NCBI GenBank assembly: GCA_003248845.1
Contig: QFPD01000308.1
Coordinates: forward strand, 1-5,918
Reading direction: 5' to 3'
Length of the DNA stretch: 5,918 nt
Origin: Microbacterium sp.
Lineage (GTDB): Bacteria > Actinomycetota > Actinomycetes > Actinomycetales > Microbacteriaceae
The notes beneath the pieces are model-generated. The model saw nothing but the letters and a program-made list of their open reading frames with translations. It did no database searches and was not told the origin of the DNA. Every line of letters begins with the position of its first letter. Position 1 is the stretch's first letter. Made by a program: the position numbers and the translations under genes. Shown here piece by piece: positions 1-4,973 of the stretch.

Positions 1-495
1 GAGGGCTACGGTCCGAACGGCGTCGCCCTCATGATCGAGTGTCTGACCGACAACAAGAACCGCGCGGCCGCCGAAGTGCGCACCGCCCTCTCGCGCAACG
101 GCGGCACGCTCGCCGACCCGGGCTCCGTCGCCTACAACTTCAGCCGCAAGGGCGTCATCGTCGTGTCCGGTGAGGGCACAACCGAGGACGACGTCATGAT
201 GGCGGCGCTCGAGGCGGGCGCCGAGGAGATCGAGCCGCATGCCGAAGGGTTCGAAGTGATCACCGAGGCATCCGACCTCGTGGCGGTCCGCTCAGCGCTC
301 GTGGACGCCGGCATCGAGTACGACTCGGCCGACGTCGAGTTCGTCCCGAACCTCAAGGTCGAGATCGACGCCGATACGGCGCGCAAGATCTTCCGCCTGA
401 TCGACGCGCTGGAAGACAGTGATGACGTGCAGAACGTCTTCAGCAACTTCGATCTCTCCGCCGACGTACAGGCTGAGCTCGAACAGGACGAGTGA
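1..495 (+). CDS. yebC: YebC/PmpR/TACO1-family protein, 5' end missing
   Basis: The frame is open from base 1 to the TGA at 493-495, giving 164 residues. The family is usually about 250 residues, so roughly 85-90 N-terminal residues lie left of the window. The first visible residues, [20 protein letters not shown], are the classic YebC signature that opens the second domain, followed by RAAAEVR and the Gly-rich [10 protein letters not shown] stretch. The rest is the acidic alpha/beta C-terminal part (repeated EAGAEEIE- and [21 protein letters not shown] elements). The ATG at 31 is internal to the signature and is not the start. Members were first described as DNA-binding regulators (PmpR); the mitochondrial relative TACO1 is a translation activator, and bacterial members are now linked to translation through difficult sequences. 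The protein is cytosolic. A position just upstream of ruvC is the usual one in Actinobacteria and many other bacteria. Identity is secure; the molecular role is less so. Confidence 0.96.
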   Translation, partial: EGYGPNGVALMIECLTDNKNRAAAEVRTALSRNGGTLADPGSVAYNFSRKGVIVVSGEGTTEDDVMMAALEAGAEEIEPHAEGFEVITEASDLVAVRSALVDAGIEYDSADVEFVPNLKVEIDADTARKIFRLIDALEDSDDVQNVFSNFDLSADVQAELEQDE

Positions 496-518
496 TCTCC
501 ACCCATCGGGAGTTCACG

Positions 519-536
519 CCGGCGCTCCATCGCCGG
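519..536 (+). terminator. short GC-rich hairpin after yebC, possible weak terminator
   Basis: CCGGCG (519-524) and CGCCGG (531-536) are perfect inverted repeats with a 6-base loop, starting 24 bases after the yebC stop. A second small stem, CGCAG (545-549) with CTGCG (555-559), follows. No T-tract follows either stem, so intrinsic termination is uncertain; high-GC actinobacteria often have such hairpins without a U-run. It could equally be chance pairing in GC-rich sequence. Confidence 0.25.
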
Positions 537-573
537 AGGTGAGTCGCAGAGCGGCTGCGCCCGTTTCGACGCC

Positions 574-586
574 TAGCGTGGAACGG
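574..586 (+). promoter_or_regulatory. putative -10 element for leaderless ruvC transcript
   Basis: TAGCGT (574-579) fits the actinobacterial -10 pattern TANNNT. Its last base is 7 nt before the GTG start at 586, so transcription would begin at or next to the start codon. No ribosome binding site lies between them, which agrees with a leaderless mRNA. No convincing -35 is present 16-18 nt upstream. The surrounding CTAGCGTGG closely resembles CTAGGGTGG in front of ruvA. Inferred from sequence pattern only. Confidence 0.4.
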
Positions 587-1167
587 TGGCAGCCGCTCTC
601 CGCGTTCTCGGCATCGACCCCGGCCTCACCCGGTGCGGTGTCGGCATCGTCGACGTCCGTGCCGATCGATCGGCATCGCTCGTGCATGTGGGCGTCGTCC
701 GCTCACGCACCGATCTCGAGATCGGCGAACGCTTGGCGGTGATCGCCGCGGGACTGCGCGCCGTCCTCTCCGAGCACCGCCCCGACGTCGTCGCCGTCGA
801 GCGCGTGTTCGCGCAGCAGAACCGCGCGACCGTGATGGGAACGGCGCAGGCGAGCGGTGTGGCCCTGCTCCTCGCAGCCGAGCACGGGCTCCCCGCGGCG
901 ACGCACACGCCATCGGAGGTGAAGGCCGCGATCACCGGGTACGGTGCGGCGGAGAAGCTCCAGGTGCAGACGATGGTCGCTCGGGTGCTGCGCCTCGACG
1001 CCCTGCCGCAGCCCGCGGATGCCGCAGATGCGCTCGCGATCGCACTGTGTCACGCGTGGCGGCGCGGCGCGCCGACGACGGCGGGGACGAGTGCGGCGGG
1101 CGAAGCGGCGCTGACGCCGGCGCAGCGAGCATGGGCGCGGGCGGAGAAGGCGGCCGCACGGCGGTGA
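586..1167 (+). CDS. ruvC: Holliday junction resolvase RuvC
   Basis: This is the endonuclease that cuts Holliday junctions by paired nicks, acting as a dimer on junctions held by RuvAB. It has 193 residues, slightly above the usual 160-190. The RNase H-like fold is evident: LGIDPGLTRCG carries Asp11, AVERVF carries Glu72, and PADAADALAIALCHAW carries Asp145 and Asp148. These correspond to E. coli Asp7, Glu66, Asp138 and Asp141, so the metal-binding site is complete. The NRATVMGTAQASGV helix and the TPSEVK/ITGYGAAEK block are also typical. About 30 C-terminal residues are an Ala/Arg-rich low-complexity tail beyond the catalytic fold. The start is GTG at 586: it places IDPG about ten residues from the N-terminus as in homologues, and no alternative start sits upstream in frame. 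No Shine-Dalgarno is visible, so translation may be leaderless. It lies 90 nt after yebC and 76 nt before ruvA. Confidence 0.97.
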   Translation: MAAALRVLGIDPGLTRCGVGIVDVRADRSASLVHVGVVRSRTDLEIGERLAVIAAGLRAVLSEHRPDVVAVERVFAQQNRATVMGTAQASGVALLLAAEHGLPAATHTPSEVKAAITGYGAAEKLQVQTMVARVLRLDALPQPADAADALAIALCHAWRRGAPTTAGTSAAGEAALTPAQRAWARAEKAAARR

Positions 1168-1177
1168 GCGGCGCGCA

Positions 1178-1197
1178 GCCCGCAGCCTCGCGCGGGC
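1178..1197 (+). terminator. possible GC-rich stem-loop between ruvC and ruvA
   Basis: GCCCGC (1178-1183) can pair with GCGGGC (1192-1197) across an 8-base loop, 11 bases after the ruvC stop. No T-tract follows. If it acts as a terminator it would help separate ruvC from the ruvAB promoter just downstream. In a segment this GC-rich such a stem can also arise by chance. Confidence 0.2.
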
Positions 1198-1206
1198 GCG
1201 TGTCGC

Positions 1207-1222
1207 TCGAACAAACGTCCGA
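1207..1222 (+). promoter_or_regulatory. LexA-binding SOS box upstream of ruvA
   Basis: TCGAACAAACGTCCGA matches the actinobacterial/Gram-positive SOS consensus TCGAAC-N4-GTTCGA at 11 of the 12 fixed positions; only one T in the right half is changed to C. It lies 22-37 bases before the ruvA ATG and ends 9 bases before the -10-like TAGGGT, so bound LexA would cover the -35 region. ruv genes are established SOS targets (ruvAB in E. coli, ruvCAB in mycobacteria), so both sequence and position fit. LexA itself is not in the window. Confidence 0.8.
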
Positions 1223-1244
1223 AGACGCCTCTAGGGTGGTTCCA
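1208..1244 (+). promoter_or_regulatory. putative ruvAB promoter, probably leaderless and LexA-controlled
   Basis: TAGGGT (1232-1237) fits the TANNNT -10 pattern, and its last base is 7 nt before the ruvA ATG at 1244, placing the transcription start at the A of the start codon. A half-matching -35, CGAACA (1208-1213), sits 18 bp upstream inside the LexA box. A leadered reading is also possible, since GGTGG at 1235-1239 is a weak Shine-Dalgarno with only 4-nt spacing. The close match with the element before ruvC supports a shared promoter type. Confidence 0.5.
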
Positions 1245-1714
1245 TGATCTCCTCCCTGCGCGGCGTCGTGCTGCATTCCGACGCCGACTCCGTGATTGTC
1301 GAGGTCGGCGGCGTGGGGTTCTCCGTCGCGGTGCCGACGGACGTCGCGCGCGGTTTGCGTGCAGGCGACGAGACGCTTCTGCACACGAACCTCGTCGTGC
1401 GTGAGGACGCGCTGTCGTTGTTCGGATTCGCCGGGCGCGACGAGCTCGACACGTTCACGCTGCTCCTGAGCGTCTCAGGCGTCGGCCCCAAGTCAGCCCT
1501 CGGCGTTCTGTCGGCCCTCAGCGTCGCGCAGATCGCCGAGGCGGTGGCGAATGAAGACGATGCGCCGTTCCGGCGCGTCTCGGGGATCGGACCGAAGACG
1601 GCGAAGCTCATCGTCGTCCAGCTCGCCGGCAAACTTCACGCTCGACTGCCCACTCCCGCAGGAGCCGCGCCCGGCATCGCTCCTGCCGCTGTAACAGAGC
1701 GTGCGAGTGTCTGA
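1244..1714 (+). CDS. ruvA: Holliday junction DNA-binding protein RuvA, lacking domain III
   Basis: RuvA binds the four-way junction as a tetramer and recruits the RuvB motor. The OB-fold domain I is intact (residues 1-62: MISSLRG start, VEVGGVGF, and [12 protein letters not shown] with Glu54/Asp55 at the position of the E. coli acidic pin). Domain II is intact with both helix-hairpin-helix motifs, SGVGPKSAL (78-86) and [12 protein letters not shown] (113-124), followed by QLAGKL. The protein then runs through a Pro/Ala linker (about 135-149) and stops at residue 156. Typical RuvA has about 190-205 residues, the last 45-50 forming domain III, the flexible three-helix module that contacts RuvB. 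That domain is absent here in every frame, because ruvB starts 8 nt before this stop. Identity is certain. Whether the short form is a true allele or an assembly artefact cannot be told from the window. The start ATG is supported by the MISSLRG N-terminus and the promoter position. Confidence 0.93.
   Translation: MISSLRGVVLHSDADSVIVEVGGVGFSVAVPTDVARGLRAGDETLLHTNLVVREDALSLFGFAGRDELDTFTLLLSVSGVGPKSALGVLSALSVAQIAEAVANEDDAPFRRVSGIGPKTAKLIVVQLAGKLHARLPTPAGAAPGIAPAAVTERASV
1695..1699 (+). promoter_or_regulatory. weak ribosome binding site choosing the ruvB start
   Basis: CAGAG inside the ruvA 3' end is the only purine-rich element near the two candidate ruvB GTG codons. Its spacing is 7 nt to the GTG at 1707 but only 1 nt to the GTG at 1701, favouring 1707. 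Translational coupling to ruvA is likely because the genes overlap. Confidence 0.4.
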
Positions 1715-2741
1715 CGATCCCGCCCGCGACCCGGGGCTTGCGGAAGACGAGACGGAGCTCGCCGTCGAGGGGGCTCTGCGTCCCACGTCGCTCGCCGAGT
1801 TCGTCGGGCAGCAGAAGGTGCGCGGCCAGCTGCAGCTCCTGCTGGATGCCGCGCGGATTCAGCAGCGTCCGCCCGACCACATCCTCTTGTCGGGGCCGCC
1901 CGGTCTCGGCAAGACGACGCTCGCGATGATCGTCGCCCACGAGAGCGAGCGGCCGTTGCGGCTCTCCAGCGGCCCCGCGATCCAGCACGCCGGCGACCTC
2001 GCTGCGCTCCTGTCGAGCCTCGTCCCGGGCGAAGTGCTCTTCATCGACGAGATCCACCGGATGGCGCGCTCGGCGGAGGAGATGCTCTACCTCGCGATGG
2101 AGGATTTCCGCATCGACATCATGGTCGGTAAGGGTGCGGGCGCCACGAGCATCCCGCTCGACCTCGCTCCTTTCACGCTCGTCGGGGCGACGACCCGTTC
2201 GGGGCTGCTCCCGAACCCTCTGCGCGACCGCTTCGGCTTCACGGCGCATCTCGAGTACTACGAACCGGAAGAGCTCGAGCGCGTCGTCGCGCGGTCGGCC
2301 GGCTTCCTGGGCGTGGACGTCCCCGCCGCCGCGCGCGACGAGATCTCGCGGCGCTCGCGCGGCACACCGCGCATCGCGAACAGACTGCTCCGGCGCGTGC
2401 GCGACTACGTCATCGTGCACGGAGCGGGGGAGAGTGCGTCTGAAGCGGACGTCTCTGCAGCGCTCGACCTCTACGACGTCGACGCCATCGGGCTCGATCG
2501 CCTCGACCGCGCCGTCCTGGATGCCGTGGTACGGCGCTTCCGCGGCGGCCCGGTCGGCCTGTCGACCCTCGCGGTGACGGTGGGAGAGGAGGCCGAGACG
2601 ATCGAATCGGTCGTCGAGCCCTACCTCGTGCGCATCGGCTTCCTCGGACGCACGCCGCGCGGGCGCGTCGCCACGCCTGAGGCATACGCCCACTTGCGCG
2701 TGCCGCAGCCCGGGGAGCCCGCGATCTTCGATGACCTATAA
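1707..2741 (+). CDS. ruvB: Holliday junction branch migration ATPase RuvB
   Basis: RuvB is the AAA+ ring motor that pumps DNA through the RuvA-bound junction. It is complete at 344 residues (346 from the alternative GTG at 1701; residue numbers here use the longer form). Visible motifs: Walker [10 protein letters not shown] (65-73), Walker [10 protein letters not shown] (113-121), sensor 1 region LVGATTRSG (160-168), arginine-finger motif LRDRFG (174-179), sensor 2 [10 protein letters not shown] (222-231), and a C-terminal winged helix with [10 protein letters not shown] (283-292) and [10 protein letters not shown]. The hairpin that docks on RuvA domain III in other bacteria is present, with hydrophobic residues in TSIPLDL (149-155). 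RuvB thus looks normal although its partner lacks the docking domain. GTG 1707 is preferred because it gives an MSDD start and better ribosome-site spacing; it overlaps ruvA by 8 nt. It is presumably co-transcribed with ruvA from the SOS-type promoter. Confidence 0.97.
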   Translation: MSDDPARDPGLAEDETELAVEGALRPTSLAEFVGQQKVRGQLQLLLDAARIQQRPPDHILLSGPPGLGKTTLAMIVAHESERPLRLSSGPAIQHAGDLAALLSSLVPGEVLFIDEIHRMARSAEEMLYLAMEDFRIDIMVGKGAGATSIPLDLAPFTLVGATTRSGLLPNPLRDRFGFTAHLEYYEPEELERVVARSAGFLGVDVPAAARDEISRRSRGTPRIANRLLRRVRDYVIVHGAGESASEADVSAALDLYDVDAIGLDRLDRAVLDAVVRRFRGGPVGLSTLAVTVGEEAETIESVVEPYLVRIGFLGRTPRGRVATPEAYAHLRVPQPGEPAIFDDL

Positions 2742-2742
2742 T
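2737..2742 (+). promoter_or_regulatory. perfect TATAAT -10 candidate over the ruvB stop
   Basis: TATAAT spans the last ruvB codon and its TAA stop. An exact -10 consensus is rare in sequence this GC-rich. A start about 7 nt downstream would give yajC-secD-secF their own transcript with a leader of roughly 75 nt. There is no recognisable -35 at 16-18 nt and no extended -10 TG, so the case rests on the hexamer and its position. Confidence 0.4.
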
Positions 2743-2753
2743 CGCTGAAGGTC

Positions 2754-2774
2754 GGTTCCTGAGGCTGTCGAAGG
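2754..2774 (+). repeat. copy of a dispersed GGTTCCTGAG...GTCGAAGG repeat
   Basis: The stretch reads GGTTCCTGAG, then GCT, then GTCGAAGG. It closely resembles a short sequence (GGTTCCTGAGCCTGTCGAAGG and variants such as GGTCCCTGAGCTTGTCGAAGG) that I recall as abundant between genes in many high-GC genomes, including Microbacterium. It is one base away from the first form. Full copies usually extend into a matching arm that allows a hairpin; here the right side continues CCCGCC, so only a CCT/AGG core pairs. Only one copy is in the window, so repeat status rests on recollection. Confidence 0.45.
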
Positions 2775-2809
2775 CCCGCCGTGCTTCTTCGCGCATCTCG
2801 CGCGCACCC

Positions 2810-2815
2810 GAAAGG
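2810..2815 (+). promoter_or_regulatory. ribosome binding site of yajC
   Basis: GAAAGG lies 8 nt before the ATG at 2824, in a gap where no other in-frame start is better placed. It supports the MDWILL start, which puts the membrane segment at the extreme N-terminus as in other YajC proteins. Confidence 0.65.
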
Positions 2816-2823
2816 TCGTACCC

Positions 2824-3291
2824 ATGGATTGGATCCTGCTCGTCGCGATGGCGGCGCTGCTCATCTTCATGTTCTGGAGCTCGCGTCGCCGCGCTGCCCG
2901 CATGAAGGCCGAGCAGGAGGCGAAGTCCCGCGCCATGCTCCCCGGCGTCAAGGTGCTCCTCCAGGGCGGTCTCTACGGCACGCTCGTCGAGTACGACGGC
3001 GAGGACCTTTCGAAGGCCGCCCGCGTCGCGCTCGCCCCGGGCGTCGAGGTCGAGGTGCACAGCCAGGCGATCCTTCGCGTCGTCGACGAAGAAGAGGGCA
3101 CTCTCACCGAAGACGAGTTCCTCGAGGCTGAGTCCGACGAGGCCGAGTACGTGGCCGACGTCGTGGACGGCGAGATCGCCTCGATCAGCGATGACGCGCT
3201 GAGCGCCCGCCCCACGGTGGAGACCGCCGCCGCGGAGAAGAAGGCTGCCGACGGCATCGAACCCCTGTGCGTCATGCCTGGCGCGCACTGA
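2824..3291 (+). CDS. yajC: Sec translocon accessory subunit YajC
   Basis: YajC is a small inner-membrane protein that associates with SecDF and supports SecYEG-dependent export. Residues 3-18 (WILLVAMAALLIFMFW) form the single membrane helix, followed by the positive stretch SSRRRAARMK. The conserved core then reads LPGVKVLLQGGLYGTLVEYDGE and ends in VEVEVHSQAILRVV. The C-terminal third is strongly acidic (EEEGTLTEDEFLEAESDEAE) and probably disordered. At 155 residues it is somewhat longer than the family's usual 90-140. The last eight residues (LCVMPGAH) are read from bases that also encode the first SecD residues in another frame. Such an out-of-frame ending suggests either a genuine overlapping stop or a deletion that removed the original end. 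The place before secD-secF confirms identity. Expression may come from the TATAAT at the ruvB stop or by read-through from ruvAB. Confidence 0.92.
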   Translation: MDWILLVAMAALLIFMFWSSRRRAARMKAEQEAKSRAMLPGVKVLLQGGLYGTLVEYDGEDLSKAARVALAPGVEVEVHSQAILRVVDEEEGTLTEDEFLEAESDEAEYVADVVDGEIASISDDALSARPTVETAAAEKKAADGIEPLCVMPGAH

Positions 3292-4973
3292 CCGGCCTGC
3301 TCGCGATCGTCGTCGTGCTCTTCGGCGTCAATGCCCTCGGCGTATACGCCTTCGGCAAGAGCTCCTGGACGCCCGAGCTCGCCCTCGACCTGCAGGGCGG
3401 CACGCAGATCATCCTCTCGGCCAAGACGCCCGACGGCGCCGCGCCGACGACAGAGCAGATGAACCAGGCGGCCGCGATCATCCGCCAGCGCGTGGATGCC
3501 TCGGGTGTCGGTGAGACCGACATCACGACGCAGGCCGGCAACCAGATCGTCGTGCAGATCCCCGGCCCCGCCGACGACGAGACCCGCGATCGCATCGCCG
3601 CGTCCGCTCAGATGCAGCTGCGTGCCGTGCTGTACACCACCGCGGCATCCACGTCGTACGTGGGCGAGGACGGCAACCAGACGCCGTACCCCACGCCGGA
3701 CCCGAGTCTCGTCGCCACCCCGACGGCTTCTCCGACCAACGGCAGCGACCTGAATTGGGTGACGCCGGCTCTTCAGGCGGAGTTCCTCGCATACGACTGC
3801 TCGAACCCTGCGAACGATCCGGCGAACGCGCCCAAGGATCAGCCGGTGATCGCGTGCGACCCGGCCGGCACCGCGAAGTACATCCTCGGTCCGGTCGAAC
3901 TCGACGGCTCGTCGATCACGGATGCCACGGCCGGCATGAACACGCAGAACGGCCAGTGGGTCGTCAACGTCGTCTTCGATGAGGCGGGCGCGAAGACCTT
4001 CGGCGAGGTCAGTCAACGTCTCTACGCGTTCACGAAGGCGGGTCAGACCCCGCAGAACCAGTTCGCGTTCGTCCTCGACGGCGCCGTCATCTCCGCGCCG
4101 TCGATGAACGGCGTCATCCTCGACGGCAAGCCGCAGATCTCGGGCACGTTCACCCAGGAGAGCTCGAAAACTCTCGCCGACCAGTTGAAGTACGGCGCGC
4201 TGCCGCTCAGCTTCGAGGTGCAGAGCACGAACTCGATCTCGGCGACCCTCGGTTCGCAGCAGCTCCAGATCGGCCTCATTGCGGGTCTCATCGGACTCGC
4301 GCTCGTCGCGCTCTATTCGCTCATCGTCTACCGCGCGCTCGGATTCGTCATCATCGCCTCGCTCGCGGTGATGGCCGTCTTGACGTACATCACGCTGTGC
4401 ATCCTGGCGTGGCGCATGGGCTTCCGTCTGTCGCTCGCGGGCGTCGCCGGACTCATCGTGACGATCGGATTCACCGCCGACTCGTTCATCGTCTACTTCG
4501 AGCGCATCCGCGACGAGCTGCGCGACGGCAAGTCCATCACGGGCGCCGTGGAAGACGGCTGGGGTCGAGCCAAGCGCACGATCTACATCTCGAAGTCGAT
4601 CAACATCCTCGCCGCCGTGGTGCTGTACATCCTGGCGGATGCCACGGTGAAGGGCTTCGCCTTCACACTCGGACTCACGACACTGATCGACATCCTGATC
4701 TTCATCCTGTTCACGCATCCGGTGATGCAGCTGCTCGCACGGACACGCTTCTTCGGCGGCGGACACCCTCTCTCGGGCCTTGACCCCGAGGCGCTCGGTG
4801 CGGTCTACCGTGGGCGCGCGCAATTCCGCGCTCCTGTCGCCGCGAACGCACAGGGCGCTGCCGCGCGCCGGGCGAAGCGCTCGCGCGGCGAGGCGGAACG
4901 CCGTCAGACGATCGCAGAACGCAAGCAGGCCGAGCTCTCCGGGAGCCGCTCGACGACGGAGGGGGACGACTGA
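3267..4973 (+). CDS. secD: protein translocase subunit SecD
   Basis: SecD pairs with SecF in an RND-like complex that uses the proton motive force to pull or release proteins emerging from SecYEG. It has 568 residues. TM1 is at about 8-29, then LALDLQGGT (38-46) opens the large extracytoplasmic domain, with IIRQRVDASGVGE further on. A Thr/Pro-rich stretch (139-157) and two cysteines (178 and 197) lie in an insert common in actinobacterial SecD. Five helices follow at roughly 335-356, 361-385, 388-412, 447-465 and 468-492. TADSFIVYFERIRDE carries Asp405, the counterpart of the proton-path Asp340 of Thermus SecDF. The tail after about 500 is a charged cytosolic extension. GTG 3267 is the only start possible: the in-frame stop at 3192-3194 is followed by no other start codon. 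It has no Shine-Dalgarno, and the codons just before it read HRTP, which with VRHAWR resembles a normal SecD N-terminus. The true start may therefore be lost or altered. Confidence 0.94.
   Translation: MRHAWRALTGLLAIVVVLFGVNALGVYAFGKSSWTPELALDLQGGTQIILSAKTPDGAAPTTEQMNQAAAIIRQRVDASGVGETDITTQAGNQIVVQIPGPADDETRDRIAASAQMQLRAVLYTTAASTSYVGEDGNQTPYPTPDPSLVATPTASPTNGSDLNWVTPALQAEFLAYDCSNPANDPANAPKDQPVIACDPAGTAKYILGPVELDGSSITDATAGMNTQNGQWVVNVVFDEAGAKTFGEVSQRLYAFTKAGQTPQNQFAFVLDGAVISAPSMNGVILDGKPQISGTFTQESSKTLADQLKYGALPLSFEVQSTNSISATLGSQQLQIGLIAGLIGLALVALYSLIVYRALGFVIIASLAVMAVLTYITLCILAWRMGFRLSLAGVAGLIVTIGFTADSFIVYFERIRDELRDGKSITGAVEDGWGRAKRTIYISKSINILAAVVLYILADATVKGFAFTLGLTTLIDILIFILFTHPVMQLLARTRFFGGGHPLSGLDPEALGAVYRGRAQFRAPVAANAQGAAARRAKRSRGEAERRQTIAERKQAELSGSRSTTEGDD
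4958..4965 (+). promoter_or_regulatory. strong ribosome binding site of secF
   Basis: GGAGGGGG inside the secD 3' end is 7 nt before the ATG at 4973. This spacing favours 4973 over the in-frame ATG at 4982, and it is the strongest Shine-Dalgarno in the window. Confidence 0.8.

Noticed and set aside
31..33. ATG at 31 as the start of yebC
   Set aside because: The conserved YebC signature [10 protein letters not shown] reads in frame from base 1, so the gene begins outside the window.
554..569. A LexA-like half site, GTTTCGA, before ruvC
   Set aside because: The opposite half (GCTGCG) does not match TCGAAC, so there is no palindrome and no basis for SOS control of ruvC.
419..742. A 107-codon + strand frame across the yebC-ruvC gap
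   Set aside because: Ser/Pro/Arg-rich with no motif, and it overlaps both secure genes out of frame. The 90-nt gap shows no sign of its own small gene.
633..1247. A 204-codon + strand frame overlapping ruvC
   Set aside because: The product is mostly Arg/Gly/Ala repeats, as expected from reading ruvC out of frame. RuvC with a full catalytic set occupies the same bases.
1608..2693. A 361-codon open frame on the minus strand opposite ruvB
   Set aside because: Antisense shadow of ruvB. Its composition is Arg/Asp/Glu-rich with no family resemblance, and there is no ribosome site or promoter support.
3257..3272. A second possible LexA box, TCGAACCCCTGTGCGT, at the secD start
   Set aside because: The left half is perfect but the right half matches only 4 of 6, it lies within coding sequence, and no -10 element follows. 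Probably chance.
2973..4823. A 616-codon open frame on the minus strand opposite yajC-secD
   Set aside because: It is a shadow of GC-rich third positions in secD. The protein is Arg/Asp/Glu-rich low complexity with no recognisable domain, while the + strand shows clear SecD motifs throughout.
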